Part shown: positions 35,440-45,941 of the stretch, one piece after another
Numbering within the stretch: position 1 is the first letter of the stretch
How the letters are laid out: each line of letters starts with the position of its first letter
Source of the DNA: an uncultured Hyphomicrobiales bacterium
GTDB lineage: Bacteria > Pseudomonadota > Alphaproteobacteria > Rhizobiales > Beijerinckiaceae
Assembly (NCBI GenBank): GCA_903931945.1
Contig: CAIZEI010000151.1
Coordinates: forward strand, 53,406 to 117,405
Direction: 5' to 3'
Length of the DNA: 64,000 nt
Program-made: the position numbers and the translations under genes
The notes under the pieces: model-generated
Database searches by the model: none
What the model was told of the DNA's origin: nothing
Seen by the model: only the letters and a program-made list of their open reading frames with translations

Positions 35440-36033
35440 ATGGCCGAACGAGCGCCCAAAGCCGCCACCTATGCCGATCTTGAGGCGGCGCCTCCGCACC
35501 TCGTCGCAGAAATTATCCATGGCGCGCTGATGACGCATCCAAGGCCGCCGCCGAGACATGCGGCGGCTTCGTCATCGCTTGGCGACGAATTATCCAGCCC
35601 ATTTCAAAAGGGCCGCGCCGGACCCGGGGGATGGGTCTTCCTGGTTGAACCCGAGTTACATTTTGGTTCAAATGTCTTGGTGCCAGACATCGCGGGCTGG
35701 CGTCGCGAGCGGTTGCCCTCGCCGGATAAGGCATACATCGAGACTGCGCCTGACTGGGCGTGCGAAGTCCTTTCTCCTTCGACCGAATTTTACGATCGCG
35801 GCGCCAAACGCGATATTTACGCGCTGGCGGGCGTTTCGTATCTCTGGCTGATCAATCCGGTTGCGCAGCAACTCGAAGCCTTTCAGCTGACCGCCAGGCA
35901 TTGGCTTTTGCAAGCAACAGTCGTCGGCGCGAGCGAAGTCAAAATTCCGCCTTTCGACGCCGCGCCATTCTCCCTTGGCCTGCTCTGGCCGTTCGACGAA
36001 CCCATCGATCCCAACGCCGTGCCGCAAGGCTGA
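35440..36033 (+). CDS. Uma2-family (DUF820) putative endonuclease between pdhB and pdhC
   Basis: A 197-residue protein of the Uma2/DUF820 family, with a PD-(D/E)xK-like core: ELHFGSNVLVPDIAGWRRERLP, a WACEVLSPSTEFYDRGAKRDIYALAGV segment (Glu and Lys) and YLWLINPVAQQLEAF. I start at ATG 35440, behind GAGGGGAGCGTGACG. An in-frame ATG at 35419 overlaps the DUF5076 stop. Relatives are common in mobile and repeat-rich genomes, and their role is unclear. Its presence inside the pdh series is unusual and suggests insertion. Confidence 0.82.
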   Translation: MAERAPKAATYADLEAAPPHLVAEIIHGALMTHPRPPPRHAAASSSLGDELSSPFQKGRAGPGGWVFLVEPELHFGSNVLVPDIAGWRRERLPSPDKAYIETAPDWACEVLSPSTEFYDRGAKRDIYALAGVSYLWLINPVAQQLEAFQLTARHWLLQATVVGASEVKIPPFDAAPFSLGLLWPFDEPIDPNAVPQG

Positions 36034-36054
36034 ATTCGTTTTCGAGGACACATC

Positions 36055-37362
36055 ATGCCCATCAACATCCTCATGCCCGCCCTGTCGCCCACGATGGAGA
36101 AGGGCAATCTCGCGCGCTGGCTCAAGAAAGTCGGCGACAAGGTCAAGGCCGGCGACGCGCTCGCCGAAATCGAGACCGACAAGGCGACGATGGAAGTCGA
36201 GTCGGTCGATGACGGCGTACTCGCCAAGATTGTCGTCGCCGATGGCACCGCAGACGTGCCGGTCAATCAATTGATAGGCGTGATCGCCAGCGAGGGCGAG
36301 GACGCCAAAGCCGTGGCGGCGGGCGGCGCTCCCGCGCCTGCAGCAGCAGCAGCGCCCGTTGTTGCGACGCCTGCGTCCGCAGCCCCCGCGCCCGTCGTCG
36401 CTGCGCCTGTTCCTGCTGCGCCCGCGCATAATGGCGCGCGCGTCTTCGCCTCGCCTCTGGCGCGTCGCATCGCCAGGGATTCAGGCCTCGATCTCGCCAA
36501 AATATCCGGCACCGGCCCGCATGGGCGCATTGTCGAAAAAGACGTGAAAGCGGCGATCTCGGGCGGCGGCGCAAAGGCCGCGCCAACGCCGGCAGCCGCC
36601 CGCGCGCCAGCAGCGCCGTCCATGTCGGAGGACATGACCAAAAAACTTTTCGACCCCGCGCTCTACGAAGAAATCCCGCATGATTCCATGCGCAAGACCA
36701 TCGCGCGGCGCCTGACGGAGGCCGCCTCCACCATCCCGCATTTCTACCTGACGGTCGATTGCGACATCGATGTGCTGCTCGCCGCGCGCGAAGCCATCAA
36801 CGCCGCCGCGCCGAAGAACAAGGACAAGCAACCCGCCTACAAGGTGTCGGTCAACGATTTCGTGGTCAAGGCGCTGGCGGTCGCGTTGCAACGCGTCCCC
36901 GACGCCAATGTCACCTGGACCGAAGGCTCGATTCTGAAACACAAGCATTCGGATGTGGCTGTCGCGGTCTCGATCCCCGGCGGGCTGATCACGCCGATCA
37001 TCCGCAAAGCGGAGACCAAAGGCCTTGCAGCTATCGCCAATGAGATGAAGGATTTTGCCACGCGCGCCAAGGAGCGTAAATTGAAACCCGAGGAATATCA
37101 GGGCGGCGCCAGCGCGGTTTCGAACCTCGGCATGTTCGGCATGAAGAATTTCACCGCCGTGATCAACCCGCCGCAATCCAGCATTCTGGCGGTGGGCGCC
37201 GGCGAACAGCGCGTCGTCGTGAAGAAGGGCGCGCCGGCGGTTGCGACCATCATGACCGCAACGCTCTCCTGCGATCATCGCCCGATCGATGGCGCGCTCG
37301 GCGCGCAGCTGCTCAGCGCGTTCAAGCAATTGATCGAGAACCCAATGGGAATGCTGGTGTGA
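36055..37362 (+). CDS. pdhC: Pyruvate dehydrogenase E2 component (dihydrolipoamide acetyltransferase)
   Basis: Acetyl-transfer core of pyruvate dehydrogenase, 435 residues. Order: lipoyl domain (1-80, Lys in ETDKATMEV), long Ala/Pro linker (85-125), peripheral subunit-binding domain (ASPLARRIARDSGLDLAKISGTGPHGRI, about 130-165), a second Ala-rich linker, and the catalytic domain from about 210 with ETKGLAAIANEMKDFA and the active-site SCDHRPIDGA. Length is normal. A Uma2 gene lies just upstream. The lpdA gene follows after a 270-base gap with an inverted repeat. Confidence 0.97.
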   Translation: MPINILMPALSPTMEKGNLARWLKKVGDKVKAGDALAEIETDKATMEVESVDDGVLAKIVVADGTADVPVNQLIGVIASEGEDAKAVAAGGAPAPAAAAAPVVATPASAAPAPVVAAPVPAAPAHNGARVFASPLARRIARDSGLDLAKISGTGPHGRIVEKDVKAAISGGGAKAAPTPAAARAPAAPSMSEDMTKKLFDPALYEEIPHDSMRKTIARRLTEAASTIPHFYLTVDCDIDVLLAAREAINAAAPKNKDKQPAYKVSVNDFVVKALAVALQRVPDANVTWTEGSILKHKHSDVAVAVSIPGGLITPIIRKAETKGLAAIANEMKDFATRAKERKLKPEEYQGGASAVSNLGMFGMKNFTAVINPPQSSILAVGAGEQRVVVKKGAPAVATIMTATLSCDHRPIDGALGAQLLSAFKQLIENPMGMLV

Positions 37363-37429
37363 GCGCAAATCGTACGTCTGGAGATAAATATCGAGGCGTC
37401 GAAAGCCCATGTCTTTCCAGCAGAGCTAT

Positions 37430-37526
37430 GTCATTCCCACGAAAGCGGGAATCCACTCTTGTGCTTCAGAAAAAGAGTCTTTCGCGGCGGACGCCGGTTC
37501 TGGATTCCCGCTTTCGCGGGAATGAC
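37430..37526. repeat. Near-perfect 26-base inverted repeat (ATTCCCGCTTTCGCGGGAAT type)
   Basis: GTCATTCCC-(A)-CGAAAGCGGGAATCCA at 37430-37455 faces its reverse complement at 37501-37526, 25 of 26 bases matching, with a 45-base loop. Each arm is itself a palindrome around GAAAGC. It resembles widely spread ATTCCCGC...GCGGGAAT mobile-type repeats. Here it is between pdhC and lpdA, so it may attenuate or stabilise the transcript. Confidence 0.85.
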
Positions 37527-37633
37527 ATGCAATGCGCTTTAAGCGCGCTTCCATACCAATTATTTTCCGGACAGGCACCGCGTGTCGCCATAAATCGCAC
37601 TTGTGACGCCACCAACATATACGAGCGTAAACA

Positions 37634-39076
<1,443 letters not shown>

Positions 39077-39085
39077 GGTGGGACT

Positions 39086-39508
39086 ATGGACCTCTGGAAA
39101 TGGATTGCGGAATTTTTGCAGAACCGCGATCTCTCGGAGGTCGTTCGAAACTATGCCATCGTCGTTGGTGGAGCTGTCGGTATTGTTCTCGCCTGGAAAC
39201 GCGTGAACGCGGCGAATCGTCAGGCTGAGGCGCAAATTCGCCAAGCGGAGCTTACCCGCCGGGACCATGTCGCGGAATTGTTCAACCGCGCGATCGGGCA
39301 GTTGACGGACGAAAAACTGGAGGTCAGGCTTGGAGCTATCTTCACGCTCCGCGAGATTTGCCGGGATTTTTCCGACCTGTCTGATCCCGTGGTTCAATTG
39401 CTGACTATATATTTGACTGAAAATGCGGTAGATTACGGCAATAGCAATCCGCCAGCAGACGTACGGGAAATTGCGAAAATCGTTCGGGATAGCCCGGAGG
39501 ACCGTTGA
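39086..39508 (+). CDS. Small membrane-anchored protein, partner of the pentapeptide gene
   Basis: A 140-residue protein with an N-terminal membrane segment (NYAIVVGGAVGIVLAW, about residues 22-37) followed by a charged coiled stretch (RQAEAQIRQAELTRRDHVAEL) and a helical part with AIGQLTDEKLEVRLGAIFTLREICRDFSDL. That LEVRLGAIFTLREI pattern is the one that in many bacteria precedes pentapeptide repeats in a single protein. Here the repeats are in the next gene, which overlaps its stop by one base. The function is unknown. Confidence 0.65.
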   Translation: MDLWKWIAEFLQNRDLSEVVRNYAIVVGGAVGIVLAWKRVNAANRQAEAQIRQAELTRRDHVAELFNRAIGQLTDEKLEVRLGAIFTLREICRDFSDLSDPVVQLLTIYLTENAVDYGNSNPPADVREIAKIVRDSPEDR

Positions 39509-39792
39509 TGAACACACACGCAAAGCCCATTCGCCGTGCGCGGACTCCCATCAATCTTAGCGGCGCCTTTATTCGTAGAACCGATTTGAGCAAAGCCAAC
39601 TTTGAACGCGCCGATTTCAGCCGCGCCGATTGCGCGCATGTTGATTTCCGTGGCGCCAATTTCAAGGACGCCATTCTCGACGGCACGAATTTGAAAGGCG
39701 CTGACCTCACCGGCGCACGCAATCTGACACGCGCACAAATCCAGCGCGCAATTATCGACGAGACAACAAAATTGCCGGAAGACCTCGTTTGA
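39508..39792 (+). CDS. Pentapeptide-repeat protein
   Basis: A 94-residue protein made of a short basic start and about nine A(D/N)LXX-type repeats: [22 protein letters not shown] and on to [25 protein letters not shown]. These fold as a right-handed square beta-helix. The start is ATG 39508 in TGATG with the previous gene and has CCGGAGG upstream. It may be the detached half of a membrane pentapeptide protein. The role is unknown. Confidence 0.85.
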   Translation: MNTHAKPIRRARTPINLSGAFIRRTDLSKANFERADFSRADCAHVDFRGANFKDAILDGTNLKGADLTGARNLTRAQIQRAIIDETTKLPEDLV

Positions 39793-39829
39793 AGCCATTC
39801 GCCAATCGTCAGACTGGCGTCCCCCGCCA

Positions 39830-40309
39830 ATGAATGACGCCACCGCGAAAATCATCCTCTACATCGATGCCGACGCCTGCCCGGTGAAGGACGAGGCCTA
39901 CAAGGTCGCCGCGCGCCATGGCGTCAAAACATTCGTCGTCGCCAATTCGTTCATGAACATTCCGCGCGATCCCCTGATCGAACGCGTGATCGTGCCGCAG
40001 GGGCCTGATGTCGCCGACAATTGGATCGCAGAACGCGCCGCGCGCGGGGCTGTCGTCGTGACCGCAGACGTGCCGCTGGCGGCGCGTTGCGTGAAGACGG
40101 GCGCCGAGGCGATTGCGCCCAATGGAAAGCCGTTTTCTGAAACCTCGATCGGTCTTGCGCTGGCGACGCGCAACCTGATGCAGGACTTGCGCGAACAGGG
40201 CGAGGTCACCGGCGGCCCAAAGGCGTTTTCGCCGCGCGACCGCTCGACGTTTTTGTCGGCGCTGGATTTGGCGATTGTGCGATTGAAGCGGTCGGGGATG
40301 ACGGGGTGA
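39830..40309 (+). CDS. YaiI/YqxD family protein (DUF188)
   Basis: A 159-residue protein of the UPF0178/YaiI family: [68 protein letters not shown] and [17 protein letters not shown]. Conserved Asp residues suggest a PIN-like nuclease fold, but no activity is established that I know of. It is 37 bases after the pentapeptide gene. Confidence 0.9.
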   Translation: MNDATAKIILYIDADACPVKDEAYKVAARHGVKTFVVANSFMNIPRDPLIERVIVPQGPDVADNWIAERAARGAVVVTADVPLAARCVKTGAEAIAPNGKPFSETSIGLALATRNLMQDLREQGEVTGGPKAFSPRDRSTFLSALDLAIVRLKRSGMTG

Positions 40310-40316
40310 GCGCTCG

Positions 40317-40339
40317 CCTCCCCGTTCTTCACGGGGAGG
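40317..40339. repeat. Short REP palindrome after yaiI
   Basis: CCTCCCCGT and ACGGGGAGG surround a short loop, eight bases after the yaiI-like stop. It sits between convergent genes, so it could serve as a bidirectional terminator-like hairpin, though no T-run follows. Confidence 0.65.
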
Positions 40340-40355
40340 GAAGACGCGCCCAGTC

Positions 40356-40934
40356 TCACCCCAGGCCGCCAATCCTGTGACGCGCAAATTCCACGACCTG
40401 CTGAGCCATGATTTCGATCTGCTTGGCGATGGCCTCGTCCTCGCATTCGCTATTCTTGAATTTCACGACGAAGGAGTTGACGCCTACGCCAAGCGGCGTC
40501 GGCCAACCGCGTAGCGCGTGGGCCGTCTGCCGCAACTGGTTCAGCACCGGGCCGGGGCCCTGATAGCCATAGCCGCAGGCGATAAAACCCATGGCGCGGC
40601 CATCCAGATAGACGCGATCATCGGCGCGCATTTCCTCGATATAGTCGATGGCGTTCTTGATCAGGCCTGACATGCCGCCATGATAACAGGGCGAGGAAAT
40701 GATGACGCCATCGGCGCGGCGCAGGCTGTCGATCAGATGTTTTCCTGTGGCGCCGAGGTGACCTGGATCGGGATCGTACATCGGCAATTCGCCCAGCTTC
40801 GGTCCGGTGAAGGCTTCGGTCTCGGCGCCCGCCGCGCCTGCGTGCTTCAGCGCCAGCAACAGCGCCTGCTCGGACGATGAGCCTGCGCGCGTTGTCCCGC
40901 CGATACCGACAATAAAGGGCTTGCGCGCGCTCAT
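40356..40934 (-). CDS. NADPH-dependent FMN reductase family protein
   Basis: A 192-residue flavodoxin-like NAD(P)H oxidoreductase. Marks: VGIGGTTRAGSSSEQALLLAL (FMN phosphate loop), AEVETEAFTG-like region, LPMYDPD, DGVIISSPCYHGGMSGLIKNAIDYIEEM (flavin ring loop) and GFIACGYGYQGPG. It probably reduces FMN, quinones or azo compounds. It lies 47 bases downstream of an alpha/beta hydrolase gene on the same strand. Confidence 0.88.
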   Translation of the reverse strand: MSARKPFIVGIGGTTRAGSSSEQALLLALKHAGAAGAETEAFTGPKLGELPMYDPDPGHLGATGKHLIDSLRRADGVIISSPCYHGGMSGLIKNAIDYIEEMRADDRVYLDGRAMGFIACGYGYQGPGPVLNQLRQTAHALRGWPTPLGVGVNSFVVKFKNSECEDEAIAKQIEIMAQQVVEFARHRIGGLG

Positions 40935-40981
40935 ACGTGACCTCTGTGTGTTGATGGGGACCGAAGTCCGGATGGAGACCC

Positions 40982-41755
40982 TTATTGCGCGAGAAACGCG
41001 TCCAGTCGAGCTAAGACAGCGTCAATTTTCTCGACATGGGGATAGTGCCCGGCATGTCCAATCATTTCCAGTCTTGCCCCCGGGATCAGGCGGGCAAAGG
41101 CCTCGCCATAGACCGGCGGAATGATGCGGTCGCTATCGCCCCAGAAAATCACAGTCGGGATATGGACGCGATGCAGCCAACGCTCCAGCCGGGGATTGAA
41201 CAGGCGCGGGTTCCAGCCAAACCGTGCGCTGGCGATGCGGTTGAGGATCGCCTGTTCCTGATATTTCGTCGCAAGGGCGCGCTCGGCCGCCGCTTCCCCC
41301 ATCTGCGCGTCGGCATAGGCGATGCGCGCCTGCTGATCGGGATCGATCATGTAAATGTCGGCCTTGGGATGGCCTTTGACGTGAATGCCCGCCGGCGCAA
41401 TCAACGCCAGCGAACGCAAGCGCTCGCAGGAGCGGATGGCGATTTCCAGCGCCGCCCACCCGCCCAGCGAATGGCCAATGACGCGCAGGCCTTTGAGATC
41501 GAGTTTTTCGATGAGGTCGAGATAAAGATAGGCGACATCGGAGAGATCATCGACATTGCTGGTAATGGGCGAATTCCCGAACCCCGGCAGGTCAGGCGCG
41601 ATCACGTCGTAACGCGTCGCCAGCCGGTCGAGAATGCCGGGCCATTCCGTCAGGCCCTCCGCGCCGTGCAGGAAAAGCAGAGGCTCGCCGGCGCCGCCCC
41701 GGCGCATGGCGACCCTGGCGGCGCCAAGCGAAACTTCGTCCATGGCGAACGCCAT
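40982..41755 (-). CDS. Alpha/beta hydrolase (MhpC-like)
   Basis: A 257-residue hydrolase. Oxyanion loop LFLHGAEG, DLPGFGNSP, nucleophile elbow VIGHSLGGWAALEIA (Ser about 103), acid in IFWGDSDRIIPP and His in GHAGHYPHVEK complete the triad. It looks like ring-cleavage (MhpC) or haloalkane-type hydrolases. The substrate is unknown. ATG 41755 follows GGGAGGTTGCAGG. It runs toward the FMN reductase gene. Confidence 0.9.
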   Translation of the reverse strand: MAFAMDEVSLGAARVAMRRGGAGEPLLFLHGAEGLTEWPGILDRLATRYDVIAPDLPGFGNSPITSNVDDLSDVAYLYLDLIEKLDLKGLRVIGHSLGGWAALEIAIRSCERLRSLALIAPAGIHVKGHPKADIYMIDPDQQARIAYADAQMGEAAAERALATKYQEQAILNRIASARFGWNPRLFNPRLERWLHRVHIPTVIFWGDSDRIIPPVYGEAFARLIPGARLEMIGHAGHYPHVEKIDAVLARLDAFLAQ

Positions 41756-41964
41756 CCTGCAACCTCCCGAGATTTGTCGCTGGTAAAATAGGCGGCGGCC
41801 GCCTCCGGCTCAAGCAGGAAATGCGCGCGTGGCTTTCGTCGCGCGTTCAATCGTCGGCTCAGGCTCGCCAGCGCCTTGCGCGCTCACTGCACGGGCCGGG
41901 CCTTTCCAGCGCCGCCGCGAGCCTTTAGACTGACCGCGAAGCAACAAACCCTCCGGAGTGAACC

Positions 41965-42912
41965 ATGCCCCTGCCCGCCTACAAAGCTGTTTCCCGCACG
42001 CAGGGCAACAATCGCGCCCTCAAGGATGGCGTGGTGAAACCGTCCACCTGCACGCTCGATTTCATCGAAGTCGATCCGCTGATCGCCGCCTTCCGCCGCA
42101 TGGTGCGCGCCAGTGAATTCGACATCTGCGAAATGGCGATCACGACCTATATTTGCGCGAAGGCGCATGGCAAGAAAATGACAGCAATCCCCGTACCTCT
42201 GGTGCGCCAGTTCCACCATGGCGCGATCCTTGTGAACAAGAACGCGGGGATCAAGGTTCCCAAAGACCTTGAGGGCAAGCGCGTTGGCGTCAACCGCGGC
42301 TATACGGTGACGACAGGCGTGTGGGCGCGCGGAATCATGGCGAGCGAATACGGGCTCGATCTTTCAAAAGTGACGTGGGTTCTTTCCGGCGATGAGCATG
42401 TCGCCGAATATGTCGCGCCCAAGAATGTTGTGCCGATTGAACCCGGCAAAAAGATGGAAGACATGCTGATTTCAGGCGAACTGGCTGGCGCCATTGGCGT
42501 TGACGTGAAACACCCCGATATCGCGCCGCTGATCCCCGATGCTGCTGAAGCGGGACTGGCCCTGTTCCGGAGCAAGGGCATTTTCCCGATCAACCATCTT
42601 GTGGTCATCAGGGATGAATTGCTGGAAAAACATCCCGAACTGGCCGCCGACATTTTCAACGCCTTCGCAAAATCCAAGCAGATGTATGTCGCGGACCTGA
42701 AGGCGGGGAAGATCGAGAAGCCAGACGCCGCCGACGCTGTGCATCTGAAGGTTATGCAGGCCAGCGGCGCCGACCCCCTGCCCTACGGCGTCGAACCCAA
42801 TCGCAAGGTAATCGAGACCCTGATCGGCCATGCGCTGAGCCAGGGGATCATCACAAAAAGGGTTTCGGTCGAGGACCTTTTCGCCAAAGGAACCTGGGGC
42901 CTGGCGGGTTAG
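41965..42912 (+). CDS. Pht5-like (4,5-dihydroxyphthalate decarboxylase/ substrate-binding fold) protein
   Basis: A 315-residue cytosolic protein with a periplasmic-binding-protein fold. Marks: VDPLIAAFRRMVRASEFDICEMAITTYI, IPVPLVRQFHHGAILVNKNAGI, LEGKRVGVNRGYTVTTGVWARGIM and VLSGDEHVAEY. They recall proteins annotated as 4,5-dihydroxyphthalate decarboxylase. No signal peptide is present, consistent with an enzyme and not a receptor. CTCCGGAGTGAACC precedes the ATG. Glutaryl-CoA dehydrogenase follows after 62 bases, suggesting a role in aromatic or dicarboxylate breakdown. The reaction is not proven. Confidence 0.68.
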   Translation: MPLPAYKAVSRTQGNNRALKDGVVKPSTCTLDFIEVDPLIAAFRRMVRASEFDICEMAITTYICAKAHGKKMTAIPVPLVRQFHHGAILVNKNAGIKVPKDLEGKRVGVNRGYTVTTGVWARGIMASEYGLDLSKVTWVLSGDEHVAEYVAPKNVVPIEPGKKMEDMLISGELAGAIGVDVKHPDIAPLIPDAAEAGLALFRSKGIFPINHLVVIRDELLEKHPELAADIFNAFAKSKQMYVADLKAGKIEKPDAADAVHLKVMQASGADPLPYGVEPNRKVIETLIGHALSQGIITKRVSVEDLFAKGTWGLAG

Positions 42913-42974
42913 GGAGCAAGGGTGGATCAGCACCACCCTTCAATCGCCCATAAACGCGATTTCCGGAGCCCGCA

Positions 42975-44198
42975 ATGACTGTGTCCGACTCTGAGCCTCC
43001 ATCTCGCAACGCGGGCGGAAAGGCCGTCTTTAATTGGGCCGACCCTTTCGATTTCGAGGGCCAGCTCAGCGAAGACGAGCGCATGATCCGCGACACAGCG
43101 CGGGATTTCGCGCGCGAAAAGCTGCTGCCGCGCATTGTCGAAGCCTATGCGAAAGAAACGGTCGATCGCGAGATCTTCCACGAAATGGGGCGCCTCGGGC
43201 TGCTCGGCCTGACCCTGCCGGAAGAGTATGGCTGCGCGGGCGCAAACTATGTGGCTTACGGGCTTGTCTCACGCGAGATCGAGGCTGTGGATTCAGGCTA
43301 CCGGTCGATGCTGAGTGTGCAGTCCTCGCTCGTAATGTATCCGATCTACGCCTATGGCGACACAGAACTCAAACGCAAATATTTACCCAAACTCGCGACG
43401 GGCGAATATGTCGGCTGCTTCGGCCTGACAGAGCCGGACGCCGGATCCGATCCTGGCTCGATGACGACCCGCGCGGAAAAAGTCAGCGACGGCTATCGGC
43501 TGACCGGAACCAAAATGTGGATTTCGAATGCGCCGATCGCCGATGTGTTTGTGATCTGGGCGAAGTCTGCGTCGCATGGCGGGGACATCAAGGGTTTTGT
43601 ACTGGAAAAGGGCGTGAAGGGTCTTTCAGCGCCAAAAATCGAGGGCAAACTCAGCCTGCGCGCGTCCGTCACCGGCGAGGTTGTGATGGACGGGGTCATC
43701 GTGCCGGAAGGCAATCTGCTCGCCAATGTCGCCGGCCTCAAGGGACCATTCGGCTGTCTCAATCGCGCGCGCTATGGCATCGGCTGGGGCGTGCTCGGCG
43801 CAGCGCAGGATTGTTTTGAGCGCGCGCGGCAATATACACTCGATCGCAAGCAGTTCGGCAGGCCGCTGGCGGCGACGCAACTGGTGCAAAAGAAGCTTGC
43901 CGATATGCAAACCGAAATCGCGCTTGGCTTGCAGGCGGCTTTACGCGTTGGCCGCCTGTTTGATCAGGGCGCGGCGGCGCCGGAACTGATTTCCGTCATC
44001 AAGCGCAACAATTGCGGCAAGGCGCTTGATATCGCGCGGGTCGCGCGCGATATGCATGGCGGCAATGGCATTCATGCCGATTATCACGTCATGCGCCACG
44101 CGCAGAATCTTGAAACGGTGAACACCTATGAAGGAACGCATGATGTGCATGCGCTGATCCTCGGCCGCGCGATCACCGGAATTCAGGCGTTTTTCTGA
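42975..44198 (+). CDS. gcdH: Glutaryl-CoA dehydrogenase
   Basis: FAD enzyme that dehydrogenates and decarboxylates glutaryl-CoA to crotonyl-CoA. The 407-residue product has the GCDH hallmarks: [19 protein letters not shown] (glutaryl-binding Arg), [71 protein letters not shown] and the catalytic Glu in [18 protein letters not shown]. Length is typical. Ribosome-binding CCGGAGCCCGC precedes the ATG. Confidence 0.9.
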   Translation: MTVSDSEPPSRNAGGKAVFNWADPFDFEGQLSEDERMIRDTARDFAREKLLPRIVEAYAKETVDREIFHEMGRLGLLGLTLPEEYGCAGANYVAYGLVSREIEAVDSGYRSMLSVQSSLVMYPIYAYGDTELKRKYLPKLATGEYVGCFGLTEPDAGSDPGSMTTRAEKVSDGYRLTGTKMWISNAPIADVFVIWAKSASHGGDIKGFVLEKGVKGLSAPKIEGKLSLRASVTGEVVMDGVIVPEGNLLANVAGLKGPFGCLNRARYGIGWGVLGAAQDCFERARQYTLDRKQFGRPLAATQLVQKKLADMQTEIALGLQAALRVGRLFDQGAAAPELISVIKRNNCGKALDIARVARDMHGGNGIHADYHVMRHAQNLETVNTYEGTHDVHALILGRAITGIQAFF

Positions 44199-44210
44199 GC
44201 CGCATCGGGT

Positions 44211-44975
44211 TCAGAACCACTTGCACAGCGCGCGCCATACAGCGTTCTTGCCTGCGACCACAGGTGGATCTGGCAGAATGGTCGGCGCCTTTTTTGCGCC
44301 GCTCCCGCAATCGGCGGACAGTCGCGCCATCAGCGCTTCGCCGTCGGTGAAATAGCGGTCGCCGCCGCCGTTGCGACCATTGATGGTCACGCCCACGCCC
44401 GTCACGAAATAGATATCGTCGACGACGCCGGCCTCGCTGAGGTCAGCGCCCAAAGCATCGCGCTCGGCGTCGATGTCGGCGTCAATATGATGAGTGATTT
44501 GCAGCGTGTAATGGCTGACGCCGACGCCGCGATCGAAACTGTCCGATCCCAGCCAGACCGGGCGATGCTCGTCGCCGTCCTCCAGAACCTTCCACAGGCG
44601 GATGTGGTGGCGTGTGTCGGCGCTGTTGCCTGCGGGCTTCTGGAACGCGAGGTCCTCGCGCCGTCCGGCGTAAAACAGCGCACTGACCGGCGCATCGGGA
44701 TAGGGCCGCTTGAGCACGACGCTGCCGACAATCCGCAGACTGGTGGCGAGCGTGACGGGATCGGCAGGCGACCAGCCCGCCGCCTCAAAAGCGCAGGCGA
44801 TATCCGCCTCCGAGCCAACCAGACCGAAATTGATGGGATCGCCGGGAATCCCCTGCGACGTGCGCGTGACCATCGCATGTCCATCGAGCCCGCGCTGATA
44901 TTCGTAATGCCGCCAGGCGAGCGGCAGCAGCGCATAGGCCGAGCCCACCCAGGCAAAGGCGAACAAAGCCGCCAT
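44211..44975 (-). CDS. LssY C-terminal domain protein
   Basis: A 254-residue protein anchored by an N-terminal hydrophobic segment (MAALFAFAWVGSAYALLPLAW). The rest matches the LssY_C domain: DPINFGLVGSEADIACAFEAAGWSPADP, SALFYAGRREDLAFQKPAGNSADTRHHIRLWKV and GVGVSHYTLQITHHIDADIDAERD. In Legionella LssY the domain goes with a type I secretion locus, but here it stands alone. The role is unknown. It is convergent with gcdH. Confidence 0.8.
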   Translation of the reverse strand: MAALFAFAWVGSAYALLPLAWRHYEYQRGLDGHAMVTRTSQGIPGDPINFGLVGSEADIACAFEAAGWSPADPVTLATSLRIVGSVVLKRPYPDAPVSALFYAGRREDLAFQKPAGNSADTRHHIRLWKVLEDGDEHRPVWLGSDSFDRGVGVSHYTLQITHHIDADIDAERDALGADLSEAGVVDDIYFVTGVGVTINGRNGGGDRYFTDGEALMARLSADCGSGAKKAPTILPDPPVVAGKNAVWRALCKWF

Positions 44976-45035
44976 CAGGCCAAGCCGGCGGGTTTTTCGA
45001 GAGTTCGTGGGGGTGGGATTGACGACCGGCGATCG

Positions 45036-45617
45036 TTATTCCAACACATCGCCGGCAAAAATATCGGCAAGATCGAGGCTCAAGCCGGGCGGGCTGAACT
45101 CGATGACGCCGGCAGGGTGAATCGTCGTCTCGATCCGCTCGCCCACCCCGCGCCGATGATGGATCGCCTGCCGCGTTGAGGGAATGACAATAAGGTAGTG
45201 AACGATATTCGGGTTGCGAAAATAATGAGTCAATTTGGTCAAAACATCAATGCGATGCGATGAGGGAGACACCACTTCAACAACGATCATGGGATCGAGA
45301 ATAATGGTCGTGTCCCCGGGCAACAGAGGCCCGCGACGCACCATCGCATCGGGTTCATAGATAATGTCCTGATCGACGCGCACGGCCATTCCATCGCCAA
45401 AACCGGAACAGGGCAACTTGCCGGCGCGGATTTGCGCGCGAAAACTCTCCGCAATGCGAAGCTTGGTTTCGGCATGTGCAAGGCGTTCGCCCTGCATCCG
45501 GTTGGGATAGACAACGCCATCATGAAGCTCATAGCGCTCGCCCTCAGGCTGCTGGTCATACCAGGCCATGAATGCATCCGCGCTCATGCGGGGCGGCGTC
45601 TGTCTGGGCTCAACCAT
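45036..45617 (-). CDS. Uma2-family (DUF820) putative endonuclease
   Basis: A 193-residue Uma2-family protein: MSADAFMAWYDQQPEGERYELHDGVV, YEPDAMVRRGP, IVVEVVSPSSHRIDVLTKLTHYFRNPNIVHYLIV (Glu, Lys and Tyr of the nuclease-like core). I start at ATG 45617 (MVEPRQTPP); codons up to 45758 add no family sequence. It is only distantly like the Uma2 copy at 35440. It sits next to relics of toxin-antitoxin genes. Confidence 0.85.
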   Translation of the reverse strand: MVEPRQTPPRMSADAFMAWYDQQPEGERYELHDGVVYPNRMQGERLAHAETKLRIAESFRAQIRAGKLPCSGFGDGMAVRVDQDIIYEPDAMVRRGPLLPGDTTIILDPMIVVEVVSPSSHRIDVLTKLTHYFRNPNIVHYLIVIPSTRQAIHHRRGVGERIETTIHPAGVIEFSPPGLSLDLADIFAGDVLE

Positions 45618-45836
45618 GCCGTCTACGCTCCTTGCACTCACAATAGCATGGGGCAGCGCGCGGCCAAAAGACCGAATGACCGAAGACCAGGGGCAAGCTA
45701 TCCAGTGGCGACCGACCTCGCCACCGAAATATTTATCAAAGCCTTTGGCGACGATCAAACCCGTTTGCCCGACGGCGTCGAGCGCCGAAGAAACGCGCGT
45801 TGGCGCGCACCTGATCCCGCCTACCTGCGCCGACTC

Positions 45837-45902
45837 CTATTTCTGCGCCTCGACATAAGCCCGCAGCACGGCGTTCATGCGTGTCCTACGGGCATATCCA
45901 CA
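45837..45902 (-). pseudogene. C-terminal relic of a BrnA-type antitoxin
   Basis: On the minus strand, reading to stop TAG at 45837, the last residues are GYARRTRMNAVLRAYVEAQK. This closely matches the usual end of BrnA/CopG-type antitoxins (GYQxRxNAVLRAYVEA). Upstream there is no frame or start for the rest: a stop lies shortly before, and the next gene begins at 45942 on the other strand. No brnT toxin is present. It is probably what remains of a lost brnTA module. Confidence 0.55.
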
Positions 45903-45941
45903 AAAGGATTACAAAACCTAACAGATAGGTTATCTTGCCGC

